DNA from: Emcibacter sp048269205
GTDB taxonomy: Bacteria > Pseudomonadota > Alphaproteobacteria > Sphingomonadales > Emcibacteraceae
Assembly: GCF_048269205.1 (NCBI RefSeq)
Contig: NZ_JBLXJC010000001.1
Location: forward strand, 992,001-1,056,000
Length of the DNA stretch: 64,000 nt
Direction of reading: 5' to 3'
This document shows, piece by piece, positions 34,808 to 44,308 of this stretch. Position 1 is the first letter of the stretch. Every line of letters starts with the position of its first letter. The notes under the pieces are model-generated. The model did not search any database, was not told where the DNA came from, and saw nothing but the letters and a program-made list of their open reading frames with translations. The translations under genes and the position numbers were made by a program.

Positions 34808-36568
34808 ATGATCGCATCGGCTCAGGACAGATATACTCAGGTTGAACAAACCAAGCTTTTGCTGAAACAGGTGCCGTCCCTGGCTCTTCTTGCAGTTCTT
34901 GTCGCTCTGGTGATCGCCTTTTTTATAACGCAATGGGTATCGACAGAAGTGGCTGCCATCTGGTGTCTGTTAATTTGCGGTGTTTCGGCAATGCGCTACT
35001 GGCATTATCGTTCACTCAGAGATTTACGGATTACTGTTGACAGCCATATGAACCTTCTGGTGCTTCTGGTGTTTTTTTCGGCACTTTCCGGCGGGTTATG
35101 GGGGTCTCTGGGGATCATACTTCCGGTGACGGACAATGTCCTGGTGATGGTTCTGACGGTGATGCTGCTTGTCGGGATGGTTGCCGGGTCGCTGGCGGCC
35201 CTGTCCGTTTATAAATACGCTTATTTTGCCTACGCCATTCCAGCTATTCTTCCGCTTGCGGTGCGCTGCCTGATGTCCCAGGATCAGGTATTGAATATGG
35301 TCGGGGTATTGTCCCTGACATTTCTTTTCGTCAATATGTTCCACAGCCATCTGGCGCAGAAGTCAATTATCCACTCTATAAACCTTGCCCTCGAAAACCA
35401 GAATCTGATCCAGCGGTTGCAGTTCGAGAAGAATAACGCCATTGCCGCGCGGGAGCAGGCTGACCGGAACAGCGAAGCCAAGTCCCGTTTTCTGGCAGCG
35501 GCGAGTCATGATCTCAGGCAGCCGCTTAACGCCATGGGCTTTTTTGTGGCGGCTCTGATGAACGAGGCCAATACCCAGAAGGTGCGGGAACTGACAATAA
35601 AGATTGACCAGTCTCTGGAATCCCTAAGGGACCTTTTCACCAGTTTGCTTGACCTGTCAAAAATTGAATCAGGCGTTCTGGCGCCCAATTTCACTTCTTT
35701 CAGATTGTGCGATGTCCTCGAGGAAATAAGAAACGATTTCGCCACGCATGAGAAAATCAAACATGTGAACATGGAGATCGAGGAATGTCCGGATGTGGTG
35801 ATCAAGTCCGATCGGCAGATGTTGAACCGTATTCTGAGAAATCTTGTTTCAAATGCGCTTCGCTATACCCATGAAGGCTTTGTCCGGCTTTATTGCGAAC
35901 CTGCCGACGGTCATTATATCATCCATGTTTCCGACAGCGGGGAAGGTATCCCGGAGGACAAGCGGGAGGATATTTTCAAGGAGTTCTTCCAGATTGGCAA
36001 TCCTGAAAGGGACCGGGCCAAGGGACTTGGCCTGGGGTTGTCAATTGTGGACGGATTATGCCGTATTCTGAAACACAGAATCAACCTGGTTTCCCAGGAA
36101 GGACGGGGATCTACATTCTCTGTCCTGGTGCCGCGGGGGCGGGCGGAAGAAGTCGAGCTGCCGGGCCAGGAAATCGCCGCATGGACGGACATGCGGAGCG
36201 CAAATATTCTGGTGATTGACGATGAGGAATATTCCCGCGCCGGCATGAGAGAGTTGATCAGTCAGTGGGGGCATGGCGTATTTGCTTTTGAAAATCCTGA
36301 TGAGGCGGAGCTGTTCCTTGACATGGAAGGAATTGTCCCGGATCTTATCATTTCGGACTACCGGTTGAGAAATGGTGTGACAGGTGATAAGGTTATTCAC
36401 CGTCTTCAGTCCAAAATAGGCCATGACGTGCCTGCTCTTATTGTGACCGGGGATACGGACAAGGACAGGATCAGGGAAGCGAAATCAAGCGGTTTTTCCT
36501 TGTTGCACAAGCCGGTACAGCCGGCAAAATTGAGAAGTGCGCTTTCCTATCTCCTGACTCATGGATAG
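34808..36568 (+). CDS. hybrid sensor histidine kinase with C-terminal receiver
   Basis: A 586-residue protein. Residues 20-190 hold about six membrane helices. A short coiled coil leads to the phosphoacceptor FLAAASHDLRQPLN (His234) and the ATPase domain (NRILRNLVSNALRYT, DSGEGIP, GLGLGLSIV). The last 120 residues form a receiver (NILVIDDEEYSRAG, LIISDYRL, HKPVQPAKL). SHDLRQPLN is the variant seen in kinases paired with NarL-type regulators. The gene begins 6 bp after the regulator gene, so they form one unit. The sensed signal is unknown. Confidence 0.94.
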   Translation: MIASAQDRYTQVEQTKLLLKQVPSLALLAVLVALVIAFFITQWVSTEVAAIWCLLICGVSAMRYWHYRSLRDLRITVDSHMNLLVLLVFFSALSGGLWGSLGIILPVTDNVLVMVLTVMLLVGMVAGSLAALSVYKYAYFAYAIPAILPLAVRCLMSQDQVLNMVGVLSLTFLFVNMFHSHLAQKSIIHSINLALENQNLIQRLQFEKNNAIAAREQADRNSEAKSRFLAAASHDLRQPLNAMGFFVAALMNEANTQKVRELTIKIDQSLESLRDLFTSLLDLSKIESGVLAPNFTSFRLCDVLEEIRNDFATHEKIKHVNMEIEECPDVVIKSDRQMLNRILRNLVSNALRYTHEGFVRLYCEPADGHYIIHVSDSGEGIPEDKREDIFKEFFQIGNPERDRAKGLGLGLSIVDGLCRILKHRINLVSQEGRGSTFSVLVPRGRAEEVELPGQEIAAWTDMRSANILVIDDEEYSRAGMRELISQWGHGVFAFENPDEAELFLDMEGIVPDLIISDYRLRNGVTGDKVIHRLQSKIGHDVPALIVTGDTDKDRIREAKSSGFSLLHKPVQPAKLRSALSYLLTHG

Positions 36569-36659
36569 TCCATTTGTAATATTTTCAGCACCAGTCCGTA
36601 CAAGTATACTGTATTTCTAGAGGATAAAGACCAACTTCATTAGCAGGGGCACGCATTCG

Positions 36660-36842
36660 ATGGGTGAATGGGCATTCCTATATTATGCCATTGCTGTGGC
36701 TGTCATCCTTTTTTTCACTCTGGGGTATCTGTTTATTTTCACAGTGCAGTGTTCTTTCTCTGACACCAACGGCTATTTTATCAGGACTTATGTGGCTTCT
36801 CTGGTTCTGCTGTTGGCCAGTGGTTATTTTTGTCTGACCTGA
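36660..36842 (+). CDS. small membrane protein, unknown
   Basis: A 60-residue ORF with two hydrophobic helices (about 5-28 and 42-58) and no charged core. The ribosome site is weak (a GGGG about 13 bp upstream). It stands 91 bp after the hybrid kinase and about 50 bp before the first tandem paralogue, on the same strand. It is probably real because it fills the gap and is cleanly bipartite in hydrophobicity, but I recognise no family. Confidence 0.5.
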   Translation: MGEWAFLYYAIAVAVILFFTLGYLFIFTVQCSFSDTNGYFIRTYVASLVLLLASGYFCLT

Positions 36843-36890
36843 GGCAGTGGATCAGGTCGGGGTTTAAGCTCCGGAAAACAAGGGGGACAG

Positions 36891-37505
36891 ATGGCGGAAA
36901 ACAGCAGTAATGTTAATGGCAAGGCTTATGCCATTAATGTGGTAACACCAATAAAGCCGTGGACGACGTTGCTCCAGAAGCTGGTATTCTGGTTCGTGGG
37001 TGTGCGCCCGGCAACGGCAAGCCGGCTGGTTAAACTGTCCTTTATTCATTTTGCCCGCTGGGTGATTGTGGAAAAGAACCAGTTTCCCTGGCTGGGTGAG
37101 GGGCAGCCGCGGGAAGAACTGCAGTATGACTATCTTCTGTTCAACAGCAATTTTAACGGCACCTGGTCACAGTATATTGATGCTTTTTCGGATGTTCTGC
37201 CATCAGGACTCAATTTGATCTGGAACTGGAGTGTCAAGTTTCCCGGCTCGCGTCCCGGCACAAGTTTCAAGAAATATATCCGGCACAACCAGGTCGATAC
37301 TGAATATTATTATGTGGCTTATCCCGGTGCGACCATCAATGATGTCAAATCCGCCGGGGCTGTTTCGGCAGAGCTGGAAACTCTCGCCACGAAAGCGGAT
37401 AGCTGCACCCCGGAAGAGTTCGAGCGCCACTACAACCGTATGCTTTTGAAGGTTCAGAAAAATCTGGGCCAGACCGGCCCCGCGCCGGTTCCGGCATCTG
37501 ATTAG
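36891..37505 (+). CDS. unknown protein, tandem paralogue A of the peroxidase/P450 operon
   Basis: A 204-residue protein without signal peptide, not recognised. It shares spaced motifs with the next gene: YAINVVTPIKPW, SFIHFARWVIVEKNQF, LLFNSNFNGTW and IWNWSVKFPG align in order with the matching stretches of paralogue B. One hydrophobic patch (KLVFWFVGV, about 30) may touch the membrane. AGGGGGACAG before the ATG is a good ribosome site. It comes before paralogue B by 9 bp and the DyP peroxidase gene, so a role with that enzyme is likely, for example in binding or presenting a substrate (inference). Confidence 0.8.
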   Translation: MAENSSNVNGKAYAINVVTPIKPWTTLLQKLVFWFVGVRPATASRLVKLSFIHFARWVIVEKNQFPWLGEGQPREELQYDYLLFNSNFNGTWSQYIDAFSDVLPSGLNLIWNWSVKFPGSRPGTSFKKYIRHNQVDTEYYYVAYPGATINDVKSAGAVSAELETLATKADSCTPEEFERHYNRMLLKVQKNLGQTGPAPVPASD

Positions 37506-37514
37506 GAGAGGGCG

Positions 37515-38138
37515 ATGCCGAACATAAGCGGAAATACTTACGGTTTGACGATCCTGTGTCCTATCAAGAGCTGGCAGCTTCATAACCCGGCGCCGGAACA
37601 GTTGCTGCGCGAATATATCGGCAGCATGCCAAGGGGTACGGCGTCACCGTTTACACGGGTGCGTTCAACGCATTTCGCGCGACTGTCGGTTATTGACAAT
37701 GTGTATTTCCAGGGGGCAACGGCGAAGGAAGATCACCTGAAGTCCCAGTATCTGTGGTTTAACAGCAATTTTGACGGTGATCTTGAATGCTATCTTGATG
37801 ACATGTTCCTTCATATGTCTTCGGAGATAGAGCAGATATGGCAGTATTGTGTGGCCTTTCCCGGACTGGAAAAGGGGCGCGATGAATGGAAGCGCTATAT
37901 GATCAGGTGTCAGCTCAAGACCACATTCTTTTTTGCCGCCGTCAACGATATGTCAGTGGAAGAGGTTTTGCGGGCTCTCATGTTGCAACGGGAGTTCAGC
38001 AGTTTTGCCGCCCGGAACCAGGGGGTGCCCGCCGCTGAACTGCAGAAAAAATTTCAGGAGTTTATGGCGGCTTATCGTCAGGCGCCTACACCTGATGCGG
38101 GTACCATAGACTATAGATTTTCCAGACAGGGGGAGTGA
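37515..38138 (+). CDS. unknown protein, tandem paralogue B of the peroxidase/P450 operon
   Basis: A 207-residue soluble-looking protein. Motifs in order are YGLTILCPIKSW, STHFARLSVIDNVYF, LWFNSNFDGDLECYLDDM and IWQYCVAFPG, each with a counterpart in paralogue A, so the pair arose by duplication. AGGAGAGGG precedes the ATG. Its stop codon directly abuts the ATG of the DyP peroxidase, which implies tight co-expression and probably a shared complex or pathway. No catalytic motif is evident. Confidence 0.8.
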   Translation: MPNISGNTYGLTILCPIKSWQLHNPAPEQLLREYIGSMPRGTASPFTRVRSTHFARLSVIDNVYFQGATAKEDHLKSQYLWFNSNFDGDLECYLDDMFLHMSSEIEQIWQYCVAFPGLEKGRDEWKRYMIRCQLKTTFFFAAVNDMSVEEVLRALMLQREFSSFAARNQGVPAAELQKKFQEFMAAYRQAPTPDAGTIDYRFSRQGE

Positions 38139-39623
38139 ATGTCTCATATTCTTGAACTGACCGACATTCAGGGAAACGTGGTCCTTGCCTACAAGTTCCC
38201 CCTGTCCAGATATATTCTGCTTCGGGTGACGGATGCCGCCGGAGGGCGGGATTTTCTGCAAAGGGTTTTGCCGCATATCACCTCTGGTGAGCTATGGGAA
38301 GACGGGGAAAAGCCGGAGGCAACAACGAATATTTCCTTTACCTGCAAGGGATTGGAGGCGCTGGGGGTGCCCCAGAGCAGTATTCGCACATTCCCGGTGG
38401 CTTACCAGGAAGGCATGAAGGCCCGGGCCGACATTCTGGGGGATACCGGATCAAGTGCGCCGGATAAATGGGATGACTGCTGGAAAGGCGATGTTCATAT
38501 ACTGCTGTCGATCAATGCCCGCACCGTGACCCCCCTGAAGGAGCTTTCGGAAATTACCGAGGCGGAAAAGAAATATCTGCATGATCATTATGAAGCCCTG
38601 AAACACCTGTGGGAGGCCAGCGGCGGTGTGGAGTGGCTTGGCGAACAGGATGGAAACGTCCTGTTTTATGACGGACATCCCTGCGCCAAGGAGCATTTCG
38701 GCTTTACGGACGGTATCGGCAATCCGGCTTTTTCCGGCATGGATCTGAAACCGATGCAGATACCGGGCCGGGGGAAACAGCTACCTGATGGCCGCTGGGT
38801 ACCTCTTGCTGCGGGGGAATTTGTTCTGGGATATCCTGACGAGGCCCAGGAATTGCCGCTGGCGCCGGTGCCGCATCTTCTGAGCCGCAATGGCACTTTT
38901 ATGGCTTATCGGAAATTGCATCAGAATGTGGCGACTTTCCGCAAGTATCTGGTAGACCAGGGAAAAAAATACGAGAAAACCCTGGATATGTCGAAATACC
39001 GCCACGCGGATGGCCGTGAAGTGAAGGGCTGGGAAGTGCTCGCGGCCAAGATGGCGGGACGCTGGCTGGATGGAACTCCCATAGAGCTCTCGCCTTTTGG
39101 CGAGAATCCGGAAATCCTCAACGATCCCATGAAAAACAACGATTTCGATTATAAGAACGACACAGAAGGCGCTCGTTGCCCGGTCGGCGGCCATGTCCGG
39201 CGGGCCAATCCCCGTGATGCACTCGGTTTCCAGGGGCAGTTGACCAACCGGCGACGTATTCTGCGCCGTGGCTTGCCCTATGGCAAATCTACGCCCTTTG
39301 ACAAACTGGGGAATGATGACGGGGAACACGGTATTATTTTCATGTCGCTCAACGCCAGCATTGAACGCCAGTTCGAGTTCGTCCAGCAACAATGGATGAA
39401 TTACGGCAATGATTTTATCCAGGGCAATGACAAGGATATTCTGGTGGGGGACAACGACGGTACCACACAGGCGGTTATTCAGAATGATCCCGATGGTGAC
39501 CGCCCGCCCTTTATCTGTGCCGATATTCCGCGCTTTGTGGAAGTCCGCGGCGGGGATTATTTCTTCATCCCCAGCCTGACAGCGCTGAGGATGATCAGTA
39601 ACAACGCCATTTCCACGATATAA
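38139..39623 (+). CDS. DyP-type heme peroxidase
   Basis: A 494-residue member of the dye-decolorising peroxidase superfamily. The diagnostic GxxDG motif is GFTDG at 188-192 (catalytic Asp191), and the proximal heme ligand is His352 in VGGHVRRANPRD. No Tat or Sec signal, so it acts in the cytoplasm. It is longer than the compact bacterial type B enzymes and nearer the C/D-like size. It starts at the stop codon of paralogue B and is followed 23 bp later by a P450. It should use hydrogen peroxide or an organic hydroperoxide; substrate unknown. Confidence 0.93.
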   Translation: MSHILELTDIQGNVVLAYKFPLSRYILLRVTDAAGGRDFLQRVLPHITSGELWEDGEKPEATTNISFTCKGLEALGVPQSSIRTFPVAYQEGMKARADILGDTGSSAPDKWDDCWKGDVHILLSINARTVTPLKELSEITEAEKKYLHDHYEALKHLWEASGGVEWLGEQDGNVLFYDGHPCAKEHFGFTDGIGNPAFSGMDLKPMQIPGRGKQLPDGRWVPLAAGEFVLGYPDEAQELPLAPVPHLLSRNGTFMAYRKLHQNVATFRKYLVDQGKKYEKTLDMSKYRHADGREVKGWEVLAAKMAGRWLDGTPIELSPFGENPEILNDPMKNNDFDYKNDTEGARCPVGGHVRRANPRDALGFQGQLTNRRRILRRGLPYGKSTPFDKLGNDDGEHGIIFMSLNASIERQFEFVQQQWMNYGNDFIQGNDKDILVGDNDGTTQAVIQNDPDGDRPPFICADIPRFVEVRGGDYFFIPSLTALRMISNNAISTI

Positions 39624-39646
39624 ACAATAAAAGGCAGGAGGAATTT

Positions 39647-41011
39647 ATGGAATTTGTCATCGCTCCCGTAATATCTGTTTTGTCCTGCCTGTATAACGTG
39701 GTCAGGAATATCTTAAAGGCGATCTATGTCTGGTTCTACGGCCTGTGGAACCTGCTCTGGTTGATCAAGGAACTCATATTTGGCAAGGGGACTTTCGGGG
39801 AAAAGGTCTCTTCCGTCGGTGTTCAGCATGCCGGCATGATGGTGCTCAGGGCCTTTTTCCCGACAATTGTGATCCGGAAAAGGCTGATCACGGCCTATGA
39901 AAACACCGGTACGGCGGTGGTCACGGCGGCAGAGGATGTGCGGGAAGTGGTCAATGAAGACGGGGTGTTTCAAACTGCCTATGCGCCCAAGATGGCGGTT
40001 TTGACCGATGGTGGGAATTTTTTCCTCGGCATGCAGGATACGCCGCAATACACCAATAATGTTAGCGACCTTCGCCTGGTGGCCAATCGGGATGATATCC
40101 CGCGGATCATCACGCCCTTTATTGCCGGAGAAGCCGACCGGATCGTGGCCGGGGCGGGAGGGCATATGGACCTGCCGCAGCAATTGACCCTGCCGGTTAT
40201 GGCGTCTCTGGTGGGGGAATATTTCGGCGCGCCGGGCCCTTCACCGGAAAAGATGATTGATTGGACCCATGCCATGTTCCGTTATATCTTCTTTGATTTT
40301 TCCGAGGCCTCCGAAGTCAAGCAGCCTGCCGTGCAGGCAGCGTCAGAAATGCGGGATTATCTTGATCAGCTGATTGCCGCGCGCAAATCCGCACCCGCAA
40401 AAGACGACGTACTCGGCAGATGCCTGAAACTGCAGGAGGCAGGCATGCCGGCCATGAGCGATCACAACATCCGGGATAATTTTCTCGGCATGCTGACGGC
40501 TATGGTGCCGACTATTCCCAATGCCACGGCAAAGGTCCTGGAGGTGTTTCTGGACAAGCCAGAGGCCTTGGCCGGGGCGCAGGTGGCGGCTCTGGCGGAT
40601 GATGACGACCTGCTGCTGAAATATGTGATCGAAGCCTTCCGTTTCAATCCCATGAACCCGGTGATCTTTCGCATTGCCGCGCGGGATTATGTACTGGCGG
40701 AAGGCACGCTCAGGCAGCGGAAAATCCCCCGGGGGACCTTTGTTTTTGCGGCCAACCTGTCGGCCATGTTCGATCCCTGGGCGGTGCACGCCCCCCAGCA
40801 GTTTGACGTTAGCCGATCGCCGGAGGACTATATTCTCTGGGGACTGGGGCTTCATCGCTGCTTCGGGGAATATATTTCTCACGCGGCTATGCCCGCCTTT
40901 CTCAAGCCCCTGCTGAAACAGGAAAACCTGCGCCGCGCTCCCGGGCAGGCAGGCCATATCCAGACCGGCCACGGACCGTTCCCCTGGCATTTCCATATTG
41001 AATGGGGCTGA
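39647..41011 (+). CDS. cytochrome P450 with atypical I-helix
   Basis: A 454-residue P450 with an N-terminal hydrophobic/amphipathic region (about 1-45) that may dock it to a membrane. The heme ligand is Cys405 in WGLGLHRCFG, with Trp in place of the usual Phe, and the ExxR pair is Glu329/Arg332. The I-helix reads AMVPT (285-289) where most monooxygenases have AGxET/DT; the acid of the oxygen-activating pair is replaced by Pro. Similar loss is known in P450s that work on peroxides or hydroperoxides. No ferredoxin or reductase gene is near, while a peroxidase gene is directly upstream. GGAGGA precedes the ATG. Confidence 0.9.
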   Translation: MEFVIAPVISVLSCLYNVVRNILKAIYVWFYGLWNLLWLIKELIFGKGTFGEKVSSVGVQHAGMMVLRAFFPTIVIRKRLITAYENTGTAVVTAAEDVREVVNEDGVFQTAYAPKMAVLTDGGNFFLGMQDTPQYTNNVSDLRLVANRDDIPRIITPFIAGEADRIVAGAGGHMDLPQQLTLPVMASLVGEYFGAPGPSPEKMIDWTHAMFRYIFFDFSEASEVKQPAVQAASEMRDYLDQLIAARKSAPAKDDVLGRCLKLQEAGMPAMSDHNIRDNFLGMLTAMVPTIPNATAKVLEVFLDKPEALAGAQVAALADDDDLLLKYVIEAFRFNPMNPVIFRIAARDYVLAEGTLRQRKIPRGTFVFAANLSAMFDPWAVHAPQQFDVSRSPEDYILWGLGLHRCFGEYISHAAMPAFLKPLLKQENLRRAPGQAGHIQTGHGPFPWHFHIEWG

Positions 41012-41077
41012 TCCTTCACAGAGGTGTCATTTTCCGTCTCCATAAGATGGAAATATGCATCAAGGAGGATCAGTACT

Positions 41078-42079
41078 GTGCTAAAATATGTAGGTTTCTT
41101 TCTGTCTGTTTTCTGGAGTGTCCCTGTTATGTCACATGCCGCTGACATCGAACCGACCCTGACCGGTGAAAAGCCTGTCATCATTGCCCATCGGGGGGCA
41201 AGCGGGTATCGGCCGGAACATACCCTGGCGTCCTACAGCCTCGCCATAGAGATGGGGGCTGACTATATTGAACCTGATCTTGTGATGACAAAGGACGGGG
41301 TCATGGTGGCGCGCCATGACCGTTATCTGGGCACCACCACTGATGTTGCCGACCATCCCGAATTTGCCAACCGGAAACGTGAAGACAGTCGCACCGGCCC
41401 TGACCGGCATGAAGGTGAGGAATGGTTTGTGGAGGACTTTACCCTGGCGGAGATCAAAACTCTCCGGGCCCGGCAGGTCTGGGACAGCCGGCCGAATGAG
41501 TATGACGGCAAGTTTGAAATCCCCACTTTCGAGGAAATCCTGAGCCTAGTGAAAAAAGTGAAGCAGGAGACGGGAAAAACGGTGGGCATCTATCCGGAAA
41601 CCAAGGCGCCCGGATATTTCAAATCCATCGGTCTTGATTTTGAAGAACCGCTGCTCGCCATGCTCAACCAATATGGCTATGACAGCCGGGAAGACAAAAT
41701 CTTCATCCAGAGTTTTGAGCCGGAAATCCTCGAAAGGCTGAACCGAAAAACGGACATGAAACTGATCATGTTGCTCTGGCCCGATGAAATGAAGGTCATG
41801 GTCCCTAACTATGACCTGGATTATGTAGCCACTTTCGCTGACGGTATAGGGCCGCTGAAATTCATGCTTCTGGATGAGGGAGGCAGGGACAACGGACTGG
41901 TGAAAAAGGCCCATGGACTGGGCCTGATGGTCCATCCCTATACTTTTCGTAACGATCAGTTGCCGGATCAGTTCAAAAGCCCCGAAGAGGAATATGAGCA
42001 CTATTTCCGCATGGGCATCGATGGCCTGTTCAGCGACTTTTCCGATACCGCTCTTTCTGCACGGGACAAGCTAGACTGA
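41078..42079 (+). CDS. glycerophosphodiester phosphodiesterase (GlpQ-type, exported)
   Basis: About 333 residues from a GTG at 41078, chosen for GGAGG 9 bp upstream and because it gives a clean signal peptide (LKYVGFFLSVFWSVPVMSHA); a GTG at 41024 is less likely. The GDPD fold is seen in IIAHRGASGYRPEHT, EPDLVMTKDGVMVARHD and the later IYPETKAPGY and FIQSFEP strands. It should release glycerol-3-phosphate from glycerophosphodiesters in the periplasm. It follows the P450 by about 65 bp on the same strand and overlaps the oppositely oriented IorB-type gene by 9 bp at the stop. Confidence 0.94.
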   Translation: MLKYVGFFLSVFWSVPVMSHAADIEPTLTGEKPVIIAHRGASGYRPEHTLASYSLAIEMGADYIEPDLVMTKDGVMVARHDRYLGTTTDVADHPEFANRKREDSRTGPDRHEGEEWFVEDFTLAEIKTLRARQVWDSRPNEYDGKFEIPTFEEILSLVKKVKQETGKTVGIYPETKAPGYFKSIGLDFEEPLLAMLNQYGYDSREDKIFIQSFEPEILERLNRKTDMKLIMLLWPDEMKVMVPNYDLDYVATFADGIGPLKFMLLDEGGRDNGLVKKAHGLGLMVHPYTFRNDQLPDQFKSPEEEYEHYFRMGIDGLFSDFSDTALSARDKLD

Positions 42080-44308
42080 ATAACTTGAGCCGATAAAAGG
42101 ATGATGCCTCAGCCGCGGTCCGCCGGCAGCCCGTATGGCGTTGCCCACGGCTGCGGACAGGGGCGGCAGGGCCATTTCACCCATGCCTGATGGAGGCTTG
42201 TCGCTTTTGATGACGGTGATGTCTGTCTCCGGCACGCTGTCGGCGATTCTCATCATGTGATAGCTGTCGAAATTATCGGTTACCACCTGGCCGTCCTCAA
42301 CCCTGATTTCCTGCTGACGGACCATGGACAGGCCGTCATTGATACCGCCTTCCGCCTGGGCGATCACGCCGTTTGGATTGATCACTATGCCGATATCCAC
42401 GGCGGCCCAGACCTTATGGACCTTGAATTCACCTTTCGGCAGAAGCTCCACATCGGCAATCTGTGCCACATAACCACCGAAAGTGAAATGGCCGGCCAGA
42501 CCCAGCGCCCGGCCTTTCGGCATCTTGCGACCCCAGCCCGCCTTGTCGGCAACGGTGCGCAACACATTCGCCAGTCGTCCCGTATCAAAGACAGGACCGC
42601 CGTGCTGGCCGTAAGGAAGTTCTTGCGCGGGCCCCAGGAGCCTCAGATGCAGGTCCAGGGGGTCCTCGTTGAGTTCTTCCGCAACCTCGTCCAGGAAACT
42701 GTTGACCACAAAGGCATTGGCAGTATGGGCAGGGGCCCGCCAACTGCCTCGCGGCATGCCTGATTTGGCAGAGAAAAATTCAAGCTGCAGATTGTCGACA
42801 AGGCCTGCCGGGAAATCATCGACATAGAGATCGGATTCCCACCATTTGTCTTCGGGCACCGGACGGCGATAATATTTGGACGGACTTGCCAGCCGATGCG
42901 CCCAGGCGATCAGCTTTCCCGTTTTGTCAAAACCGGCAATCATTTCATGGTGCCCGCCGGGACGGTAAAAATCATGAGAAAGGTCGTCCTCCCTGGTCCA
43001 TATGATCTTGACCGGTAGGCCGGCTGCCCTGGAGATGGCGACCGCTTCTGCAGCATGGTCTGCGGTCAGACGACGGCCGAACCCGCCGCCGAGACGCGGC
43101 ACTTTTACCTCGATATTCATGCGGTCGATACCGGTCAGGCTGTTGGCCATGCGGGAGGCGCCGGAGGGGAACTGAAACGGTCCGATCAGGGTGCAACGAT
43201 CCTCCTCTACATGGGCGATGGCATTTTGCGGTTCCAGCTGGGCGTGAGAGACATAGGGCAGGCGGTAGCGCTTTTTGATCACCTTGTCCGCTTTTTTCAG
43301 GGCCTCGGGGAAATTACCGTCATGACGGACAATCTGACCGGTCGTTTCCAGCAGGTCGGCACAATGCCTATCCAGGCTTTCAGTGGATTCGGTGGAGTAG
43401 GGGCCTTTATCCCACTTTATATCAAGGAGATCGCAGCCTTTTTTTGCCGCCCAGAAAGTCTCGGCAATTACCGCCATACCGGCGGCAAGATAGGTATAAT
43501 ATTTATCCGTATCCGGGCGGGGCAGGTGCACAACCTTGATTACACCGGGAACTTTCAGGGTTTCGCTGTCGTCATAGGAAATGACTTCGCCGTCCAGATA
43601 AGGGCAACGGGCCATGCAGGCAATCTTGACACCGGGATAGGTGACATCGATGGAATAGAGCGGTTTGCCGGTGACAATGTCGTATGCCGATTTGTGGGGC
43701 TTGGCGTGGCCGACAATTTTCCAGTCCCCGGACTTTTTCAGTACAGGCTCGAAATCTTCCGGAAGCAGCACCGAGGCGGCGTCTTCGGCCAGGTCCCCGT
43801 AACTCAGGCGGCGGTTGTCGGCGGCGATGACATATGACTTTTCTGTCCGCAGGCTGTCCTGCTTTACATTCCAGCGCCGCGCTGCGGCCCGCAACAGAAG
43901 CTCCCGGGCGGTGGCGCCGGCTTTGCGCAGAGGTTCGAAACCCCGGGAAATGCTGGTAGATCCACCCGCGCCCTGGGGGAAAAACTTCCAGGCCATCTGG
44001 CCTTCGCTATCTTTTTTAAGCATGAGATCCATGATTTTGACCTCGACCTTGCTCCAATCGGCATCAAGGTCTTCGGCAATCAACATGGGTTCGGCGGTGC
44101 CTGTACCCTGGCCCATTTCCGGCGCGGGATGTTCAATCAGGATCGAATTGTCCGGCCTGATATGGATGATGGCCTGCAGAAGCTCATTATGCCGGTCTGC
44201 GGCCTCGGCCCTGGCAGGGCGGACAAAAGGAACCATGACCACCAGTGATCCGGCGGCCGCAGTATAGCCGAGCATCTGGCGCCGGGTGACGGTGAGAGAA
44301 TCAGGCAT
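42071..44308 (-). CDS. molybdenum hydroxylase large subunit (IorB-type, Tat-exported)
   Basis: A 745-residue xanthine dehydrogenase-family molybdopterin subunit. A Tat-type leader (TRRQMLGYTAAAGSLVVMV) sits at the N-terminus, as in isoquinoline 1-oxidoreductase beta. Cofactor regions include EMGQGTGTAEPMLIAEDLDADW, LGGGFGRR, GSWRAPAHTANAF and the active-site Glu motif GMGEMALPPLSAAVGNAI near the C-terminus. It hydroxylates an aldehyde or N-heterocycle with water; substrate unknown. It is directly downstream of the 2Fe-2S subunit gene (8-bp overlap). Electrons probably pass to a cytochrome encoded elsewhere. Confidence 0.93.
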   Translation of the reverse strand: MPDSLTVTRRQMLGYTAAAGSLVVMVPFVRPARAEAADRHNELLQAIIHIRPDNSILIEHPAPEMGQGTGTAEPMLIAEDLDADWSKVEVKIMDLMLKKDSEGQMAWKFFPQGAGGSTSISRGFEPLRKAGATARELLLRAAARRWNVKQDSLRTEKSYVIAADNRRLSYGDLAEDAASVLLPEDFEPVLKKSGDWKIVGHAKPHKSAYDIVTGKPLYSIDVTYPGVKIACMARCPYLDGEVISYDDSETLKVPGVIKVVHLPRPDTDKYYTYLAAGMAVIAETFWAAKKGCDLLDIKWDKGPYSTESTESLDRHCADLLETTGQIVRHDGNFPEALKKADKVIKKRYRLPYVSHAQLEPQNAIAHVEEDRCTLIGPFQFPSGASRMANSLTGIDRMNIEVKVPRLGGGFGRRLTADHAAEAVAISRAAGLPVKIIWTREDDLSHDFYRPGGHHEMIAGFDKTGKLIAWAHRLASPSKYYRRPVPEDKWWESDLYVDDFPAGLVDNLQLEFFSAKSGMPRGSWRAPAHTANAFVVNSFLDEVAEELNEDPLDLHLRLLGPAQELPYGQHGGPVFDTGRLANVLRTVADKAGWGRKMPKGRALGLAGHFTFGGYVAQIADVELLPKGEFKVHKVWAAVDIGIVINPNGVIAQAEGGINDGLSMVRQQEIRVEDGQVVTDNFDSYHMMRIADSVPETDITVIKSDKPPSGMGEMALPPLSAAVGNAIRAAGGPRLRHHPFIGSSYSV

